Below, piece by piece: positions 1-8,582 of a stretch of DNA of 64,000 bases (position 1 is its first letter; every line of letters starts with the position of its first letter). Source of the stretch: Micromonospora sp. NBC_00389 (GTDB lineage Bacteria; Actinomycetota; Actinomycetes; Mycobacteriales; Micromonosporaceae); assembly GCF_036059255.1 (NCBI RefSeq), contig NZ_CP107947.1, positions 5,642,001 through 5,706,000 on the forward strand. The letters run 5' to 3'. The notes beneath the pieces were generated by a model that was not told the origin of the DNA, searched no databases, and saw only the letters and a program-made list of their open reading frames with translations. The translations under genes were made by a program, and so were the position numbers.

Positions 1-657
1 CAGGGCGAGGGGAAGACCACGCTCTCCTGCAACCTGGCCATCGCGCTGGCTGAAGCGGGCTGGCGGGTGCTGCTGGTCGACGCGGACCTGCGCCGCCCCA
101 AGGTCGACGATTACCTGGGCCTGGACGCCGGGGTCGGCCTCACCGACGTGCTGGTCGGCGACGTCCAGGTCGGCGACGTGGTGCAGCGCTGGGGGGACAA
201 GTCGCTGCTGGTGCTGCCCAGCGGCTCCGCCCCGCCGAACCCGAGCGAGCTGCTCGGCTCCAAGGCGATGGCGGACCTGCTGCTGGAGCTGCGCGAGTCG
301 GCGGACATCGTGATCATCGACACCCCGCCGCTGCTCGCGGTGACCGACGGTGTGGTGGTGGCCGTCCAGGCCGACGGCGCGCTGCTGGTGACCCAGCAGG
401 GCCGCACCTCGCGGACCCAGGTGGCCGCGGCGGCCCGCTCGCTGCACTCGGTCTCGGTCCGGCTGCTCGGCTGCGTGCTGAACAGGGCCAAGGTGGCCAA
501 GGCCGAGGCGTACCAGTACGAGGCCTACCGGGTGGTCGCCTCCACGGCCACGCCGTCGGTGCCGGCCGACCGGGCCACGTCCGCCCGGCACAGCGTGAGC
601 ACCGGGGTCAACGGCGTCAGCGACCGCACCCAGGAACTCACCCGGTCGCCCCGATGA
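1..657 (+). CDS. Polysaccharide tyrosine autokinase (CpsD/CapB type), 5'-truncated
   Basis: The reading frame is open from base 1, so the N-terminus (and any Wzz-like membrane part) lies outside the window. The fragment begins inside the Walker A motif (GEGKTT, residues 2-7). It continues with the BY-kinase A' motif LLVDADLRRP (about residues 24-33) and a Walker B-like VIIDTPP (about 103-109). Tyrosines near the end (AYQYEAY, about 170-176) are the likely autophosphorylation cluster, although a Ser/Thr-rich tail follows them. BY-kinases control chain length and export of capsular or exopolysaccharide. The convergent gene downstream encodes the cognate type of phosphatase, and a glycosyltransferase follows. 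The last 20 bases overlap the 3' end of that phosphatase gene on the other strand. Family assignment is firm; the polysaccharide made is unknown. Confidence 0.9.
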   Translation, partial: QGEGKTTLSCNLAIALAEAGWRVLLVDADLRRPKVDDYLGLDAGVGLTDVLVGDVQVGDVVQRWGDKSLLVLPSGSAPPNPSELLGSKAMADLLLELRESADIVIIDTPPLLAVTDGVVVAVQADGALLVTQQGRTSRTQVAAAARSLHSVSVRLLGCVLNRAKVAKAEAYQYEAYRVVASTATPSVPADRATSARHSVSTGVNGVSDRTQELTRSPR

Positions 658-1192
658 GCGTGGCGAGGGGTCGCAGCGACCGTTCGATCTCCTCGGCGCA
701 GCGTCGGAAGTCGGCGGCGGTGCCGCCGATCGGGTCCCGTAGGTCGTCCGCGTCCGGGGCGGCGGGTTGCAGCCCCCCCCGGGCGTGGGCGGCGGCGGCG
801 ATCGCGGCCCGCAGCGGGTCGTCGGTCGGCTCGGCGGGCGGCTCGGCCGCCGCGGCCAGCCGGCCGAACTGGCGCAGGGTGAACGTCCGGTGCAGCGCGG
901 CTGGCGCCAGCGCGGTGCAGACCGAGCGCTGGCGCCGGGTCGCGGTCAGCACCAGCGTCGCGTCGGCCAGGTATTCGGGGCGCAGCAAGCGGCTGCGGAA
1001 CGCCGCCGGGTCCGCGCCGCTCTCGGCCGCGATCTCCATGGCGTACGGGTGCATGGACAACCCGTCCATCGCGTCGATGCCGGCGCTGGCCACGATGACC
1101 GGCCGATCGGCGAGCATCCGGCGGGCCAGGTACTCGGCCATGGGCGATCGGCACAGGTTGGCGTGGCAGACGAACAGCACGCGGTCGGCCAT
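638..1192 (-). CDS. Low-molecular-weight protein-tyrosine phosphatase
   Basis: A 184-residue protein starting MADRVLFVCHANLCRSPMAE. It has the N-terminal P-loop C-x5-R-S (Cys9 nucleophile, Arg15) and a C-terminal Asp-Pro pair (D153-P154) that fits the general-acid loop. In bacterial polysaccharide loci such enzymes (Wzb/Ptp type) dephosphorylate the BY-kinase. Here the kinase gene is directly convergent and the two stop regions overlap by 20 bp. I start at the ATG at 1192 because the P-loop then lies at the usual distance from the N-terminus; the frame stays open upstream but shows no family similarity. The protein is somewhat longer than typical (about 145-165 residues) because of an Ala/Pro-rich stretch around residues 111-150. 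Confidence 0.88.
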   Translation of the reverse strand: MADRVLFVCHANLCRSPMAEYLARRMLADRPVIVASAGIDAMDGLSMHPYAMEIAAESGADPAAFRSRLLRPEYLADATLVLTATRRQRSVCTALAPAALHRTFTLRQFGRLAAAAEPPAEPTDDPLRAAIAAAAHARGGLQPAAPDADDLRDPIGGTAADFRRCAEEIERSLRPLATLIGATG

Positions 1193-1360
1193 CGGTACCC
1201 CTCTCGTCGGTGCGGACGCGGGCGGCCGCACCGCGAGGGCGGTGCGTCGACGCCGGTGGCCGCGCGGGGAGGGGTTGTCGGCATCGTACGCGGGCCGGGT
1301 GCCCGCCGGTCGTGGTGCCGCGCCGACGGACGCCGATCCGCGGCGGACGGCGGTGGCCCG

Positions 1361-2608
1361 GTGAGGATCGGCATCCTGTCGTACCACTTTCCGCCCGAGC
1401 CGGCGTTCATCCCCGGCAGCCTCGCCGAGGAGTTGGCCGCACGCGGGCATGAGGTTCGGGTGCTCACCGGGTTTCCGGACTACCCCGGCGGCCACGTCTA
1501 TCCCGGCTGGCGGCAGCGCTGGCACCACCAGACGCACAGTGAGCGGCTGACCGTCCGGCGGGTGCCGCGGTACTCCGGCCGCCCCGGGGCCGCCGGCGTC
1601 CGGATGGCCAGCTACCTGTCCTTCGCCGGCAGCGCGACGCTGGCCGCGCGCCGGTACCTGGGCGACGTGGACGCGCTCTACGTCTTCCAACTGCCGGCCA
1701 CCACGTTCGCCGCCGCCGGCGTGCTCCGGCTGCTCAGGCGGGTGCCGGCGGTGCTGCACGTGCAGGATGTCTGGGCGCGCGACGGCGCTGACGAGGCCGG
1801 TGACGGACGCTGGGCAGCGCGGATGAGCACCGCGATGACCCGGATCTACCGGTCAGCCGCCCGGGTTGCCGTCGCCGCGCCGTCGATGCGGGACCTGGTG
1901 GTCGCCGCTGGCGCTGACCCGGCCCGCGTCCGGCTGGTGCTGAACTGGACCGACGAGCGGATCTTCCACCCGGCGACGCCGGGTGCGGCGGCCCGCCAGT
2001 TGGTCCGCCGCGACGGTCGGTGCGTGGTGATGCACGCCGGCACCATCGGCGCCCGGCAGGGGCTGGACACGGCGGTACGGGCCGCCGCGGCGCTGGACCG
2101 GACGATGGAACTGGTCCTGGTCGGCTCGGGCGCGGACGAGCGGCGGGTGCGGGGGCTCGCCGCCGAGTTGGGCGCGGAGAACGTCCGCTTCATGGAGCGG
2201 CGGTCCCCGGTCGACATGCCCGAGCTGTACGCCGCCGCCGACTACCAACTGGTCATGCTGCGCGACCTGCCGGAGCTGCGCGGCATGGTGCCCGGCAAGT
2301 TGCAGGCCGCGCTCTCCTGCGCCGCACCGGTGGTGGCCTCGGCCGGCGGGGACACCGCCGAGCTGGTCGAACGGGCCCGGGCCGGGTTGTCCTGCCCGCC
2401 GGAGGACTGGGCCGCGCTGGCCGACCGGTTCTGGTTGGCCGCCACCATCCCCCCGCCGGCGCGCGCCGAGATGGGGCGCCGGGGTCGGGAGGCGTACCTG
2501 CGGGAGATGTCGTTGCCGGCCGGGGTGGACCGGATCGAGCGGTTGCTGCACGAGGCAGCGGGTCGGGTCCCTGAGCCCGTCGCCGATCCGCGAGGCAACC
2601 TCGCGTAA
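1361..2608 (+). CDS. Glycosyltransferase family 4, WcaI-like
   Basis: A 415-residue GT-B glycosyltransferase starting at a GTG (VRIGILSYHFPPEP). The N-terminal domain has the nucleotide-fold start and a Gly-rich acceptor loop (FIPGSLAEELAARGHEV). The C-terminal domain carries a GT4-like donor site: HAGTIGARQGLD near residues 225-236, a VGSGADERRV strand-loop, and PGKLQAALSCAAPVVAS with the sugar-nucleotide-contact region near residues 310-326. This family transfers sugars from nucleotide-sugar donors onto lipid-linked polysaccharide intermediates at the cytoplasmic face. The neighbouring kinase/phosphatase pair supports a role in exopolysaccharide. No clear ribosome-binding site precedes the GTG, so the start is chosen from the domain boundary. 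Donor and acceptor cannot be told from sequence. Confidence 0.85.
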   Translation: MRIGILSYHFPPEPAFIPGSLAEELAARGHEVRVLTGFPDYPGGHVYPGWRQRWHHQTHSERLTVRRVPRYSGRPGAAGVRMASYLSFAGSATLAARRYLGDVDALYVFQLPATTFAAAGVLRLLRRVPAVLHVQDVWARDGADEAGDGRWAARMSTAMTRIYRSAARVAVAAPSMRDLVVAAGADPARVRLVLNWTDERIFHPATPGAAARQLVRRDGRCVVMHAGTIGARQGLDTAVRAAAALDRTMELVLVGSGADERRVRGLAAELGAENVRFMERRSPVDMPELYAAADYQLVMLRDLPELRGMVPGKLQAALSCAAPVVASAGGDTAELVERARAGLSCPPEDWAALADRFWLAATIPPPARAEMGRRGREAYLREMSLPAGVDRIERLLHEAAGRVPEPVADPRGNLA

Positions 2609-2708
2609 CGGACGATAAACGCCATAACGGTACGAGCTTCGCTGACGCGTGCTAAGAACGTCAGGGATATCGGACCTTCTGTCCGGTTCCGGGAAACGGG
2701 AGTGTGGT

Positions 2709-4496
2709 GTGACGGAGGAGAGCGAACGACCGCGCCGGCGGCGAAGCCGGTCACGGCGCCGCCGGCCAGCCCGACTGCGCCGCGCCCTCCTTGGCGCCCT
2801 GGTGGTCGGCTCGCTGCTGCTGGCGACCGGCGGGTGGATCGGCTTCCGCGGCTGGCAGGCGCGGGCCCACCTGCTCAACGCCGCCGGCCTGGCCCGGGAG
2901 CTGAGCGCCCAGGTGGTCGGCGGGGACACCGACCGTGCCCTGCGGACCCTCGCCGCCCTCCAGGAGCAGTCCGGCGCGGCCCGGGCCGCAACCGCTGACC
3001 CGGGCTGGCGACTCGCTCGGCGTACCCCGATCGCCGGCGATGACGTCGACGCCGTCCGGCGGATCGCCGTGGCCATCGACGAGCTGGCCCGACAGGCGTT
3101 CCCGACGCTGCTGCGGACGGACCTGACCAGCCTGGTGCCCACCGGGGGTCGGCTGGACCTGGCCCGGCTCACCGCGGTCTCCGGCGAGCTGTCCCGAGTG
3201 GACGACGCGGTGCAGCGCACCCGCAGCGACCTGGCCGCGGTGCCCGCCGACCGGCTGGTCAACCAGACCCGGCAGGCGCTGACCGACCTGCGTGGCGAGA
3301 TCGACCGACTGGCCAGTCTCACCTCGGCCGCCGACCAGGGCGCCCGGCTGCTGCCGCCGCTGCTCGGCGCGAACGGCCCGCGGCGGTACCTGCTGGTCTC
3401 GCAGAACCCGGCCGAGCTCCGCGCCACCGGCGGCATGTTCGGGGCGTACGCGATGATCGAGGCCGACAAGGGCCAGGTCCGGATGGGCAAGCAGGGCAGC
3501 AGCGCTTCCCTGGGCCAGTTCAACCCGCCCCTGAAGCTGCCCGCCGAGACCCGGGCCCTCTGGACCGACCTGCCCGGCATCTATCCCGCCGACGTCAATC
3601 TGACCCCGCACTTCCCGACCGCCGCCACGCTGTACCGGGAGATGTTCCGCCGCAAGACCGGCACCACGGTCGACGGCGTGCTCGCCGTCGACCCGGTGGT
3701 CCTGTCCTACCTGCTCAAGGCGACCGGCCCGGTGCTGGTGCCCGGTAGCGTCCCGCTGGCCAGCGAGAAGGTCGTGCAGACCCTGCTCAACGAGACCTAC
3801 CAGCGATTGGACGTCCGGCAGCAGGACGCGTTCTTCGCGGCATCCTCCGCAGCGGTGTTTGACGCCCTCTTTAAGAAGAATGCCAACCCGAAGGTGCTAT
3901 TGTCCGCATTCGACCGTGCTATCGCGGAACGCCGGATATTGTTCTGGAGTGCCCGACCGGAGGAACAACGGACAATCGGCGACAGCCGGATGGCCGGGAC
4001 GCTTCCGGAACAGGACACCGTGCCGACGGTCGGCGTGTTCCTCAACGACGGCAGCGGCGCGAAGCTCGGCTACTACCTGCGGCCGACGGCGAACCTGACG
4101 GTGGGCGAATGCCAGCCCGACGGACGCCGCGAGCTCCGGCTGCGGGTGACTCTGCGCTCGACGGCGCCGAAGTCCGGACTCAGTGAGTCGGTCCTCGGCC
4201 TCGGCATGGCGGGGGACCCGTACACCATGCGCACGCTGGTGTCGATCTTCAGCCCAGCGGGCGGGAGTGTGCTCGACGCTCGTCTCGACGGCACGGAGAT
4301 CGCAATGGGCAGCGGTACCGAACGTCGCCGCCAGGTCGCCACGGCCAACGTCGAGGCGAGCCCCGGCGCCGAACGCACGTTGGAGGTCACCCTGTTGACC
4401 GCCAAGACCGGCGTCGGACAGGCCGAGCTGTGGCTGACCCCCACCGCCAGCCCTTGGACCACCCAAGTTCATTCCGCAGCAAGCTGTGACCCGTAG
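2709..4496 (+). CDS. DUF4012 domain-containing membrane-anchored protein
   Basis: A 595-residue protein. Its cytoplasmic N-terminus is extremely basic (runs of RRRRSRSRRRR), followed by one transmembrane helix (about residues 28-48) and a large extracytoplasmic region. The motif LLVSQNPAELRATGGMFG and the later FFAASSAAVFDAL segment are typical of DUF4012 proteins, which occur in actinobacterial polysaccharide and surface loci with no established biochemical role. I use the GTG at 2709 because a GGGAG sits six bases upstream (2698-2702). The next gene's ribosome-binding site overlaps this stop codon, so the two are almost certainly co-transcribed. Bases 3845-3990 have noticeably lower G+C than the surroundings. 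Confidence 0.82.
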   Translation: MTEESERPRRRRSRSRRRRPARLRRALLGALVVGSLLLATGGWIGFRGWQARAHLLNAAGLARELSAQVVGGDTDRALRTLAALQEQSGAARAATADPGWRLARRTPIAGDDVDAVRRIAVAIDELARQAFPTLLRTDLTSLVPTGGRLDLARLTAVSGELSRVDDAVQRTRSDLAAVPADRLVNQTRQALTDLRGEIDRLASLTSAADQGARLLPPLLGANGPRRYLLVSQNPAELRATGGMFGAYAMIEADKGQVRMGKQGSSASLGQFNPPLKLPAETRALWTDLPGIYPADVNLTPHFPTAATLYREMFRRKTGTTVDGVLAVDPVVLSYLLKATGPVLVPGSVPLASEKVVQTLLNETYQRLDVRQQDAFFAASSAAVFDALFKKNANPKVLLSAFDRAIAERRILFWSARPEEQRTIGDSRMAGTLPEQDTVPTVGVFLNDGSGAKLGYYLRPTANLTVGECQPDGRRELRLRVTLRSTAPKSGLSESVLGLGMAGDPYTMRTLVSIFSPAGGSVLDARLDGTEIAMGSGTERRRQVATANVEASPGAERTLEVTLLTAKTGVGQAELWLTPTASPWTTQVHSAASCDP

Positions 4497-4509
4497 GAGG
4501 GAACCAATC

Positions 4510-5145
4510 ATGCGGCTATCCCGCATCATCATGGCGCTCATGGTCGGCTTGGCCGTGGTGGCCGTGGTGGCCGTGCCGACCGCGGCGGGGGCGGCGCAGC
4601 CGCAGCCGCAGCCGACGACGACGGACACGCCTCAGCCGCCGCCGTACGTGCCCGCGCCCCCGTCGCTGACCGTCAACCGGCCGACGATCTTCCTGGGCGA
4701 GACGGTCGTGCTGACCGGCACCGGCTTCGGTCGGACCGAGACCGTCGACATCGTCGTGTCGGTCACGCCGCTGGCCGCCCCGGCAGCCGGCCAGGCGCCG
4801 GCCCGCCGCAGCGACGGCAGCACCGTGGCCATGGCCCCAGTGGCGTACCAGGCGAGCGCGCCGGTGAGCTTCACGGCATACACCAACGGCCAGGCTCGGT
4901 TCACCAAGAGCTACAAGCCGTCGGTGACGGGTCTGCTGACCTTCACCGCCACCGGCCGGGAGTCCGACCGGTCCGCCAGCACCGAGCTGCAGGTGCTGCA
5001 CAAGAAGCAGCCGCTGCCCGTCACGGGTGACAGCATCGGCACGCCCATGAAGCTCGGCGGTGGCCTTATCGGCGCCGGCGCGGTCATGCTGCTGCTGACG
5101 CTGGCCTGGCGTCGCCGCCAGCGCTTCGGCGGGGCCGCGCACTGA
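4510..5145 (+). CDS. Secreted surface protein with LPVTG sorting signal
   Basis: A 211-residue protein with an N-terminal signal peptide (hydrophobic core about residues 9-28, cleavage near TAAGAAQ). A Pro/Gln-rich linker follows, then an Ig-like or filamin-like beta-rich domain (SLTVNRPTIFLGETVVLTG). The C-terminal sorting signal is complete: LPVTG near residue 173, a hydrophobic helix (GGGLIGAGAVMLLLTLAW) and a basic RRRQR tail. It should be covalently attached to the wall by a sortase, or stay membrane-anchored if none recognises the signal. The start at 4510 follows a strong AGGAGGG (4495-4501) that overlaps the upstream DUF4012 stop codon, so the genes form one operon. Function is unknown; adhesion or scaffold is a guess from architecture. 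Confidence 0.82.
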   Translation: MRLSRIIMALMVGLAVVAVVAVPTAAGAAQPQPQPTTTDTPQPPPYVPAPPSLTVNRPTIFLGETVVLTGTGFGRTETVDIVVSVTPLAAPAAGQAPARRSDGSTVAMAPVAYQASAPVSFTAYTNGQARFTKSYKPSVTGLLTFTATGRESDRSASTELQVLHKKQPLPVTGDSIGTPMKLGGGLIGAGAVMLLLTLAWRRRQRFGGAAH

Positions 5146-5183
5146 TCGGCACCGTGACCGGTCAGTGCCCGGATCGCACCTCA

Positions 5184-5221
5184 GGCTGGCGCCCGTCGGA
5201 GTGCTCCGACGGGTGCCAGCC
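5184..5221 (+). terminator. Rho-independent-like terminator after the surface-protein gene
   Basis: A 17-bp stem (5184-5200 with 5205-5221, one G-U pair) and a GTGC loop begin 38 bases after the stop codon. No strong T-run follows, which is usual in high-G+C actinomycetes. Confidence 0.7.
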
Positions 5222-5976
5222 CTTCTGTGCCCTGGTGTTCGTGCGCCCCGGCGCTCGTTCGACGGCCCCGTGGTGGTCGGTCCGGCCGTACGCGTCCTGG
5301 TCTCCGCGTTCGGTGGGGCAAGCCCACCCTGTCGGTGATCGTTGTCCGTTCCGATCCCCGCGCTCGGCATGCCGGCCCGCGCTGTGGACGGTCGCTGTCA
5401 TGGGCGCGATACCTGTGAGGCATCAATATGCCTGTCAGGTATCACGCCGCTTGTCGACCCTGGCCCGGCCCGCTCCGTTGGGCTGATCGACTCGGTGTCG
5501 GCGACGTTGCGATGTCCTGGCGTCGGGATGCCCCAATGTCGGGGATACCGAGTCGATCACCGCCAACCGCCGGTCTGACGCCGTGACGCCCGGGTTGTAT
5601 GTCCGGTATGGGGATCTGTGGCCTGTGACCGGCTGCACCCGTGCGGTGGAATGGGTGCCGGCCCGGGGTCGTTACATACCCTGACGGTCGCAGCACCACG
5701 GCCCGCCGCCCCGACCCAACGGGTTGGAATGCCAGGCCAAGCCCGGTCGTTACAGATCCCCGAACGACCGCACCAGCACCCCGCTCGACAGGGTGCCGAC
5801 GGACGGGCCAACCCGGAATGACCCCGGCCCGGCGGTCGTTACACATGGACCCGGCGCCACGAGCCCCCCGCCTGTAGGCCGCCGAAAGACTTTGTTGATA
5901 GCGCCGGACGAGGTGCTCGCACCTGTATGCCGACCCCCATCGGCTGGGTGTCTACCCCCGTGAAGGAGCTACCCCC
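5222..5976 (+). repeat. Repeat-built non-coding leader A, upstream of the first lysozyme-like gene
   Basis: No convincing gene is present. Instead there are ordered modules that recur in leader B (13189-14421). They are a 36-bp imperfect palindrome (5408-5443); one copy of an approximately 80-bp element (5485-5564, starting GATCGACTCGGTGTCGGCGA and ending near GTCGATCACCGCC); and a CTGCACCCG...GGAATGG block (5632-5656). Three copies of GGTCGTTACA follow at 5667, 5745 and 5834 (spacing 78 and 89 bp). A conserved proximal segment from about 5867 to the start codon includes GCGCCGGACGAGGTGCTCGC and the AAGGAG ribosome-binding site. The copy at 5744-5770 forms an inverted repeat CGGTCGTT...AACGACCG. 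The arrangement looks like a long regulatory region or structured 5' UTR. Confidence 0.75.
5408..5443. repeat. 36-bp imperfect palindrome, copy A
   Basis: GATACCTGTGAGGCAT faces ATGCCTGTCAGGTATC across a short AT-rich centre. The outer seven bases (GATACCT/AGGTATC) and inner ATGCCT pair exactly. The same element, with the same outer arms, is at 13377-13412. It could be a dimeric regulator site or an RNA hairpin. Confidence 0.7.
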
Positions 5977-6561
5977 ATGAACACGATCATGCGTAAGAGC
6001 GTGCTGTCTGTTGCTGGTCTGGCCTTCGCCGGTGGCATCTTCGCCGGCCCGATCGCCCACGTCGCCAACCCCGTCGACGGCAAGCCCGTCGCCGTTGCGG
6101 TGCAGGCCGACAAGCCTGATGCGAGCAAGCTGATCCCGCACGGTGTGCAGGGCGAGCAGTCGCGCATCGATTTGAACGACGAGCAGACCGCCAACGCCAA
6201 GGCGATCATCGCCGCGACGAAGAAGGCTGGTCTGCCGGAGCGGGCCGCGGTCATCTCGATCGCGACGAGCCTGCAGGAGTCGAAGCTGGAGAACCTCGGC
6301 CACCTCGGCGACATGAACGACCACGACTCGCTGGGCCTGTTCCAGCAGCGGCCGAGTTCGGGTTGGGGTACGCCGGAGCAGATCACCGATCCTGAGTACT
6401 CGACCACCGCGTTCCTCAAGGGCCTGAAGCAGGTTGACGGCTGGCAGGACATGCCGCTGACCGACGCCGCGCAGACCGTGCAGGTGTCGGCCTACCCGGA
6501 CGCCTACGCCCAGTGGGAGCAGCAGGCCGCCGACTTCGTCGGCCAGCACTGGAACAGCTGA
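5977..6561 (+). CDS. Secreted lysozyme-like/transglycosylase-fold protein, copy 1
   Basis: A 194-residue protein with a signal peptide (MNTIMRKSVLSVAGLAFAGG, cleavage after about residue 27). Its mature region holds the actinobacterial motif RAAVISIATSLQESKLENLG...DSLGLFQQRPSSGWGT. This motif is found in proteins related to soluble lytic transglycosylases and lysozymes. The Glu in QESK is the natural candidate for the catalytic acid, but activity is inferred only. The start is fixed by a perfect AAGGAG upstream. It is about 90% identical in its mature part to the protein at 14422-14979, and the two share their leader repeats and terminator, so they arose by duplication of a whole transcription unit. 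Likely role: peptidoglycan remodelling outside the cell. Confidence 0.82.
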   Translation: MNTIMRKSVLSVAGLAFAGGIFAGPIAHVANPVDGKPVAVAVQADKPDASKLIPHGVQGEQSRIDLNDEQTANAKAIIAATKKAGLPERAAVISIATSLQESKLENLGHLGDMNDHDSLGLFQQRPSSGWGTPEQITDPEYSTTAFLKGLKQVDGWQDMPLTDAAQTVQVSAYPDAYAQWEQQAADFVGQHWNS

Positions 6562-6590
6562 CCCACCGCACAACCCCGTGACACCGACCT

Positions 6591-6620
6591 GGCCGGCACC
6601 CCGAATCTGGGGTGCCGGCC
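6591..6620 (+). terminator. Terminator after lysozyme-like gene, copy 1
   Basis: A perfect 12-bp stem GGCCGGCACCCC/GGGGTGCCGGCC with a 6-base loop lies 30 bases after the stop. The identical stem follows copy 2 at 15018-15047. Confidence 0.85.
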
Positions 6621-6673
6621 AGCGGCATGTTCACGCCCGACGCGTCGTCGCTGGCGGCGTACCCCTGGGGTTG

Positions 6674-8116
6674 TCAGTTCTTGGTGTGGTTGCGAGTGCG
6701 CAGGATGTCGATCAGCGCGGCGATCAGCGCGAGCCCGATGATCCCGGTGGCCAGCATGAGTGACTGTTCGAAGGCCATGGTCCAGTTGCCTCGGCTGTCG
6801 GCCAGCTCGGAGAAGAACATCGAGCCGACGGCGGCGATGCCGGCCGCGGCGCCGATCCGCTGACCGGTCTGGAGCATGCCGGCGCCGCTGCCCGCCTGGT
6901 GTACCGGCACCTGGGCGAGGGTGAGCGTCTGGTTGGGGGCGATCACCAGCCCGCTGCCGAGGCCGGCGACGAGCAGTGGACCGGCGGTGACCCACGGCGC
7001 TGGGGCGTCCGGCGCGAGGCGCAGCGCGACCACCGTTCCCGCCAACCCGATCACCACGGCGAGCAGCCCAATGGCGACCAGCGGCCGGCCGAAGCGGTTG
7101 ACGATCCGTCCGCCCAGCACGGAGGCCGCGGCTGAGCCCAGGGCGAACGGCGTGATGGCCAGGCCGGCGACGAGCGCGCTGTAGCCGAGGCCGTTCTGCA
7201 GGAACAGGGTGAAGATGAAGAATATCGCGGTGAAGCCACCGAAGTAGACCAGCGCGATGAGCGACCCCAGGGTGTACGACTGGAAGGTGAACAGCCGCAG
7301 GTCGAACAGCGGTTCGCGGTGCCGCGCGTACCACCGCTCCCAGAGCCCGAAGGCGACCAGCACCGCGAGACCGGCCGGAATGAGTGCCCACTTCCACGGG
7401 GTCCGCCACTGCTGCTCCTGGACCAGTGGCAGCAGGATCAGCACCACGCCCACGCCGAGCAGCAGCACGCCGATTGGGTCGAGCCGGCGCCGGTTCGGTT
7501 GACCTTCGGGGCGGCCGGGCAGCAGTCGCCAGCCGAGGATCGCCGCGACGATGCCGACCGGCACGTTGACGAAGAAGACCCACCGCCACCCGTGTTCCTC
7601 GCCGCCGATGGCGATGAGCAGTCCGCCGATCAGCGGGCCGACGGCGGTGGAGATACCGATCGTGGCACCGAGCAGCCCGAACGGGCGGGCCCGTTCCGGC
7701 CCCCGGAACAGCTGCTGGATGAGCCCGATCACCTGGGGGTTCACCACGCCGGCGGCGGCGCCCTGGAGTAGTCGGGCGAGGACCAGCCACGTCGGGGAGG
7801 TGGCCAGGCCGGCGAGCGTGCTGGTGACGGTGAACAGCGCGATGCCGAAGACGAACGCGTTGCGCCGGCCACGGGCGTCACCGAAGCGGCCGGCCGGCAC
7901 CAGCGCCAGCCCGAAGGTGAGCGCGTATCCCGACAGGACCCACTGCAGGTCGCTCGGGGAGGCGTGCAGCGCACGGTCGATGGACGGCACCGCGACGTTG
8001 ACGATGCTCACGTCGAGCAGCGTCATGAATGCGGCGACCAGCCCGACGCCGACGGCCTGCCAGCGTCGCCGGTTCTCCGCCGCGTCGATGGGCTGCGGCG
8101 TCTGGGCCGCACTCAT
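6674..8116 (-). CDS. MFS transporter, DHA2 (14-helix) drug-exporter family
   Basis: A 480-residue polytopic membrane protein. After a short cytoplasmic N-terminus it shows LLDVSIVNVAVPSI in helix 1, the MFS motif A-like loop GRFGDARGRRNAFVFG between helices 2 and 3, and LQGAAAGVVNPQ (motif C-like region). About 14 hydrophobic segments match the DHA2 (EmrB/QacA-like) family of proton-coupled exporters. The ATG at 8116 is preceded by a G-rich GGGGGGC sequence; an in-frame start ten codons upstream has poorer support. No regulator is adjacent, but a small winged-helix protein gene lies directly upstream on the same strand. Substrate is unknown. Confidence 0.88.
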   Translation of the reverse strand: MSAAQTPQPIDAAENRRRWQAVGVGLVAAFMTLLDVSIVNVAVPSIDRALHASPSDLQWVLSGYALTFGLALVPAGRFGDARGRRNAFVFGIALFTVTSTLAGLATSPTWLVLARLLQGAAAGVVNPQVIGLIQQLFRGPERARPFGLLGATIGISTAVGPLIGGLLIAIGGEEHGWRWVFFVNVPVGIVAAILGWRLLPGRPEGQPNRRRLDPIGVLLLGVGVVLILLPLVQEQQWRTPWKWALIPAGLAVLVAFGLWERWYARHREPLFDLRLFTFQSYTLGSLIALVYFGGFTAIFFIFTLFLQNGLGYSALVAGLAITPFALGSAAASVLGGRIVNRFGRPLVAIGLLAVVIGLAGTVVALRLAPDAPAPWVTAGPLLVAGLGSGLVIAPNQTLTLAQVPVHQAGSGAGMLQTGQRIGAAAGIAAVGSMFFSELADSRGNWTMAFEQSLMLATGIIGLALIAALIDILRTRNHTKN

Positions 8117-8201
8117 CGGGCCCCCCGTTGACCGTCGATCACGCATTGCTGACCGCTACCCGGGTCGGCCGGGGACGAATCGTCGCGGGTGGTTCCTCGG
8201 G

Positions 8202-8438
8202 TCACGCCATCTGGCGGGCGCAGAACCGTGGACCGAAGTCGAGGCCCGCCATCGGCGAATCCTCGCGGTGCAGCAGGCCCTTCTCGGTGAGCAGATGCAG
8301 CGGGGTCTGCAGCTGCTCATCGGTCAGCCCGGACTCCTCGGCGATCAGGTCCGGGTACGGTACCTGCCCGCGCGCCTCAAGGGCGGTGACCGCCTGGTAC
8401 ACCCGTTGCTCGATCTCCGACAGTTGCACCTGCGGCAT
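8202..8438 (-). CDS. Small winged-helix DNA-binding-like protein
   Basis: A 78-residue protein starting MPQVQLSEIEQRVYQAV. Residues 5-58 read as a compact helix-turn-helix plus wing (VYQAVTALEARGQVPYPDLIAEESGLTDEQLQTPLHLLTEKGLLHRE), as in MarR/PadR-like or minimal winged-helix domains. A GGAGGAG lies five bases upstream of the ATG. It lies 85 bp upstream of the MFS exporter on the same strand and could regulate it, or it may be an independent small regulator. Very short proteins of this type are common in actinomycetes and mostly uncharacterised. Confidence 0.65.
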   Translation of the reverse strand: MPQVQLSEIEQRVYQAVTALEARGQVPYPDLIAEESGLTDEQLQTPLHLLTEKGLLHREDSPMAGLDFGPRFCARQMA

Positions 8439-8582
8439 GATCTCCTCCTTCGCTCGTCCGCCTCTGCGCAGACGGTTGCGCCGCGTCGGATACCCCCTGC
8501 GTGACCGAAGATGCCCACCCGATCGGGCGGTCGGCGCGGTCCGCGAACGGTGCCGTGGCGGGGCCAGCGGGCGGGGGTGCCA

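Noticed and set aside
5435..5877. Several 60-130 codon frames in leader A
   Set aside because: No SD, no hydrophobic or domain pattern, and the frames are not preserved in leader B although the DNA modules are.
5867..5976. c-di-AMP (ydaO) riboswitch before the lysozyme-like genes
   Set aside because: The context (cell-wall hydrolase) is right, but I could not find the conserved ydaO blocks; left as an unclassified leader. An Infernal scan would decide.
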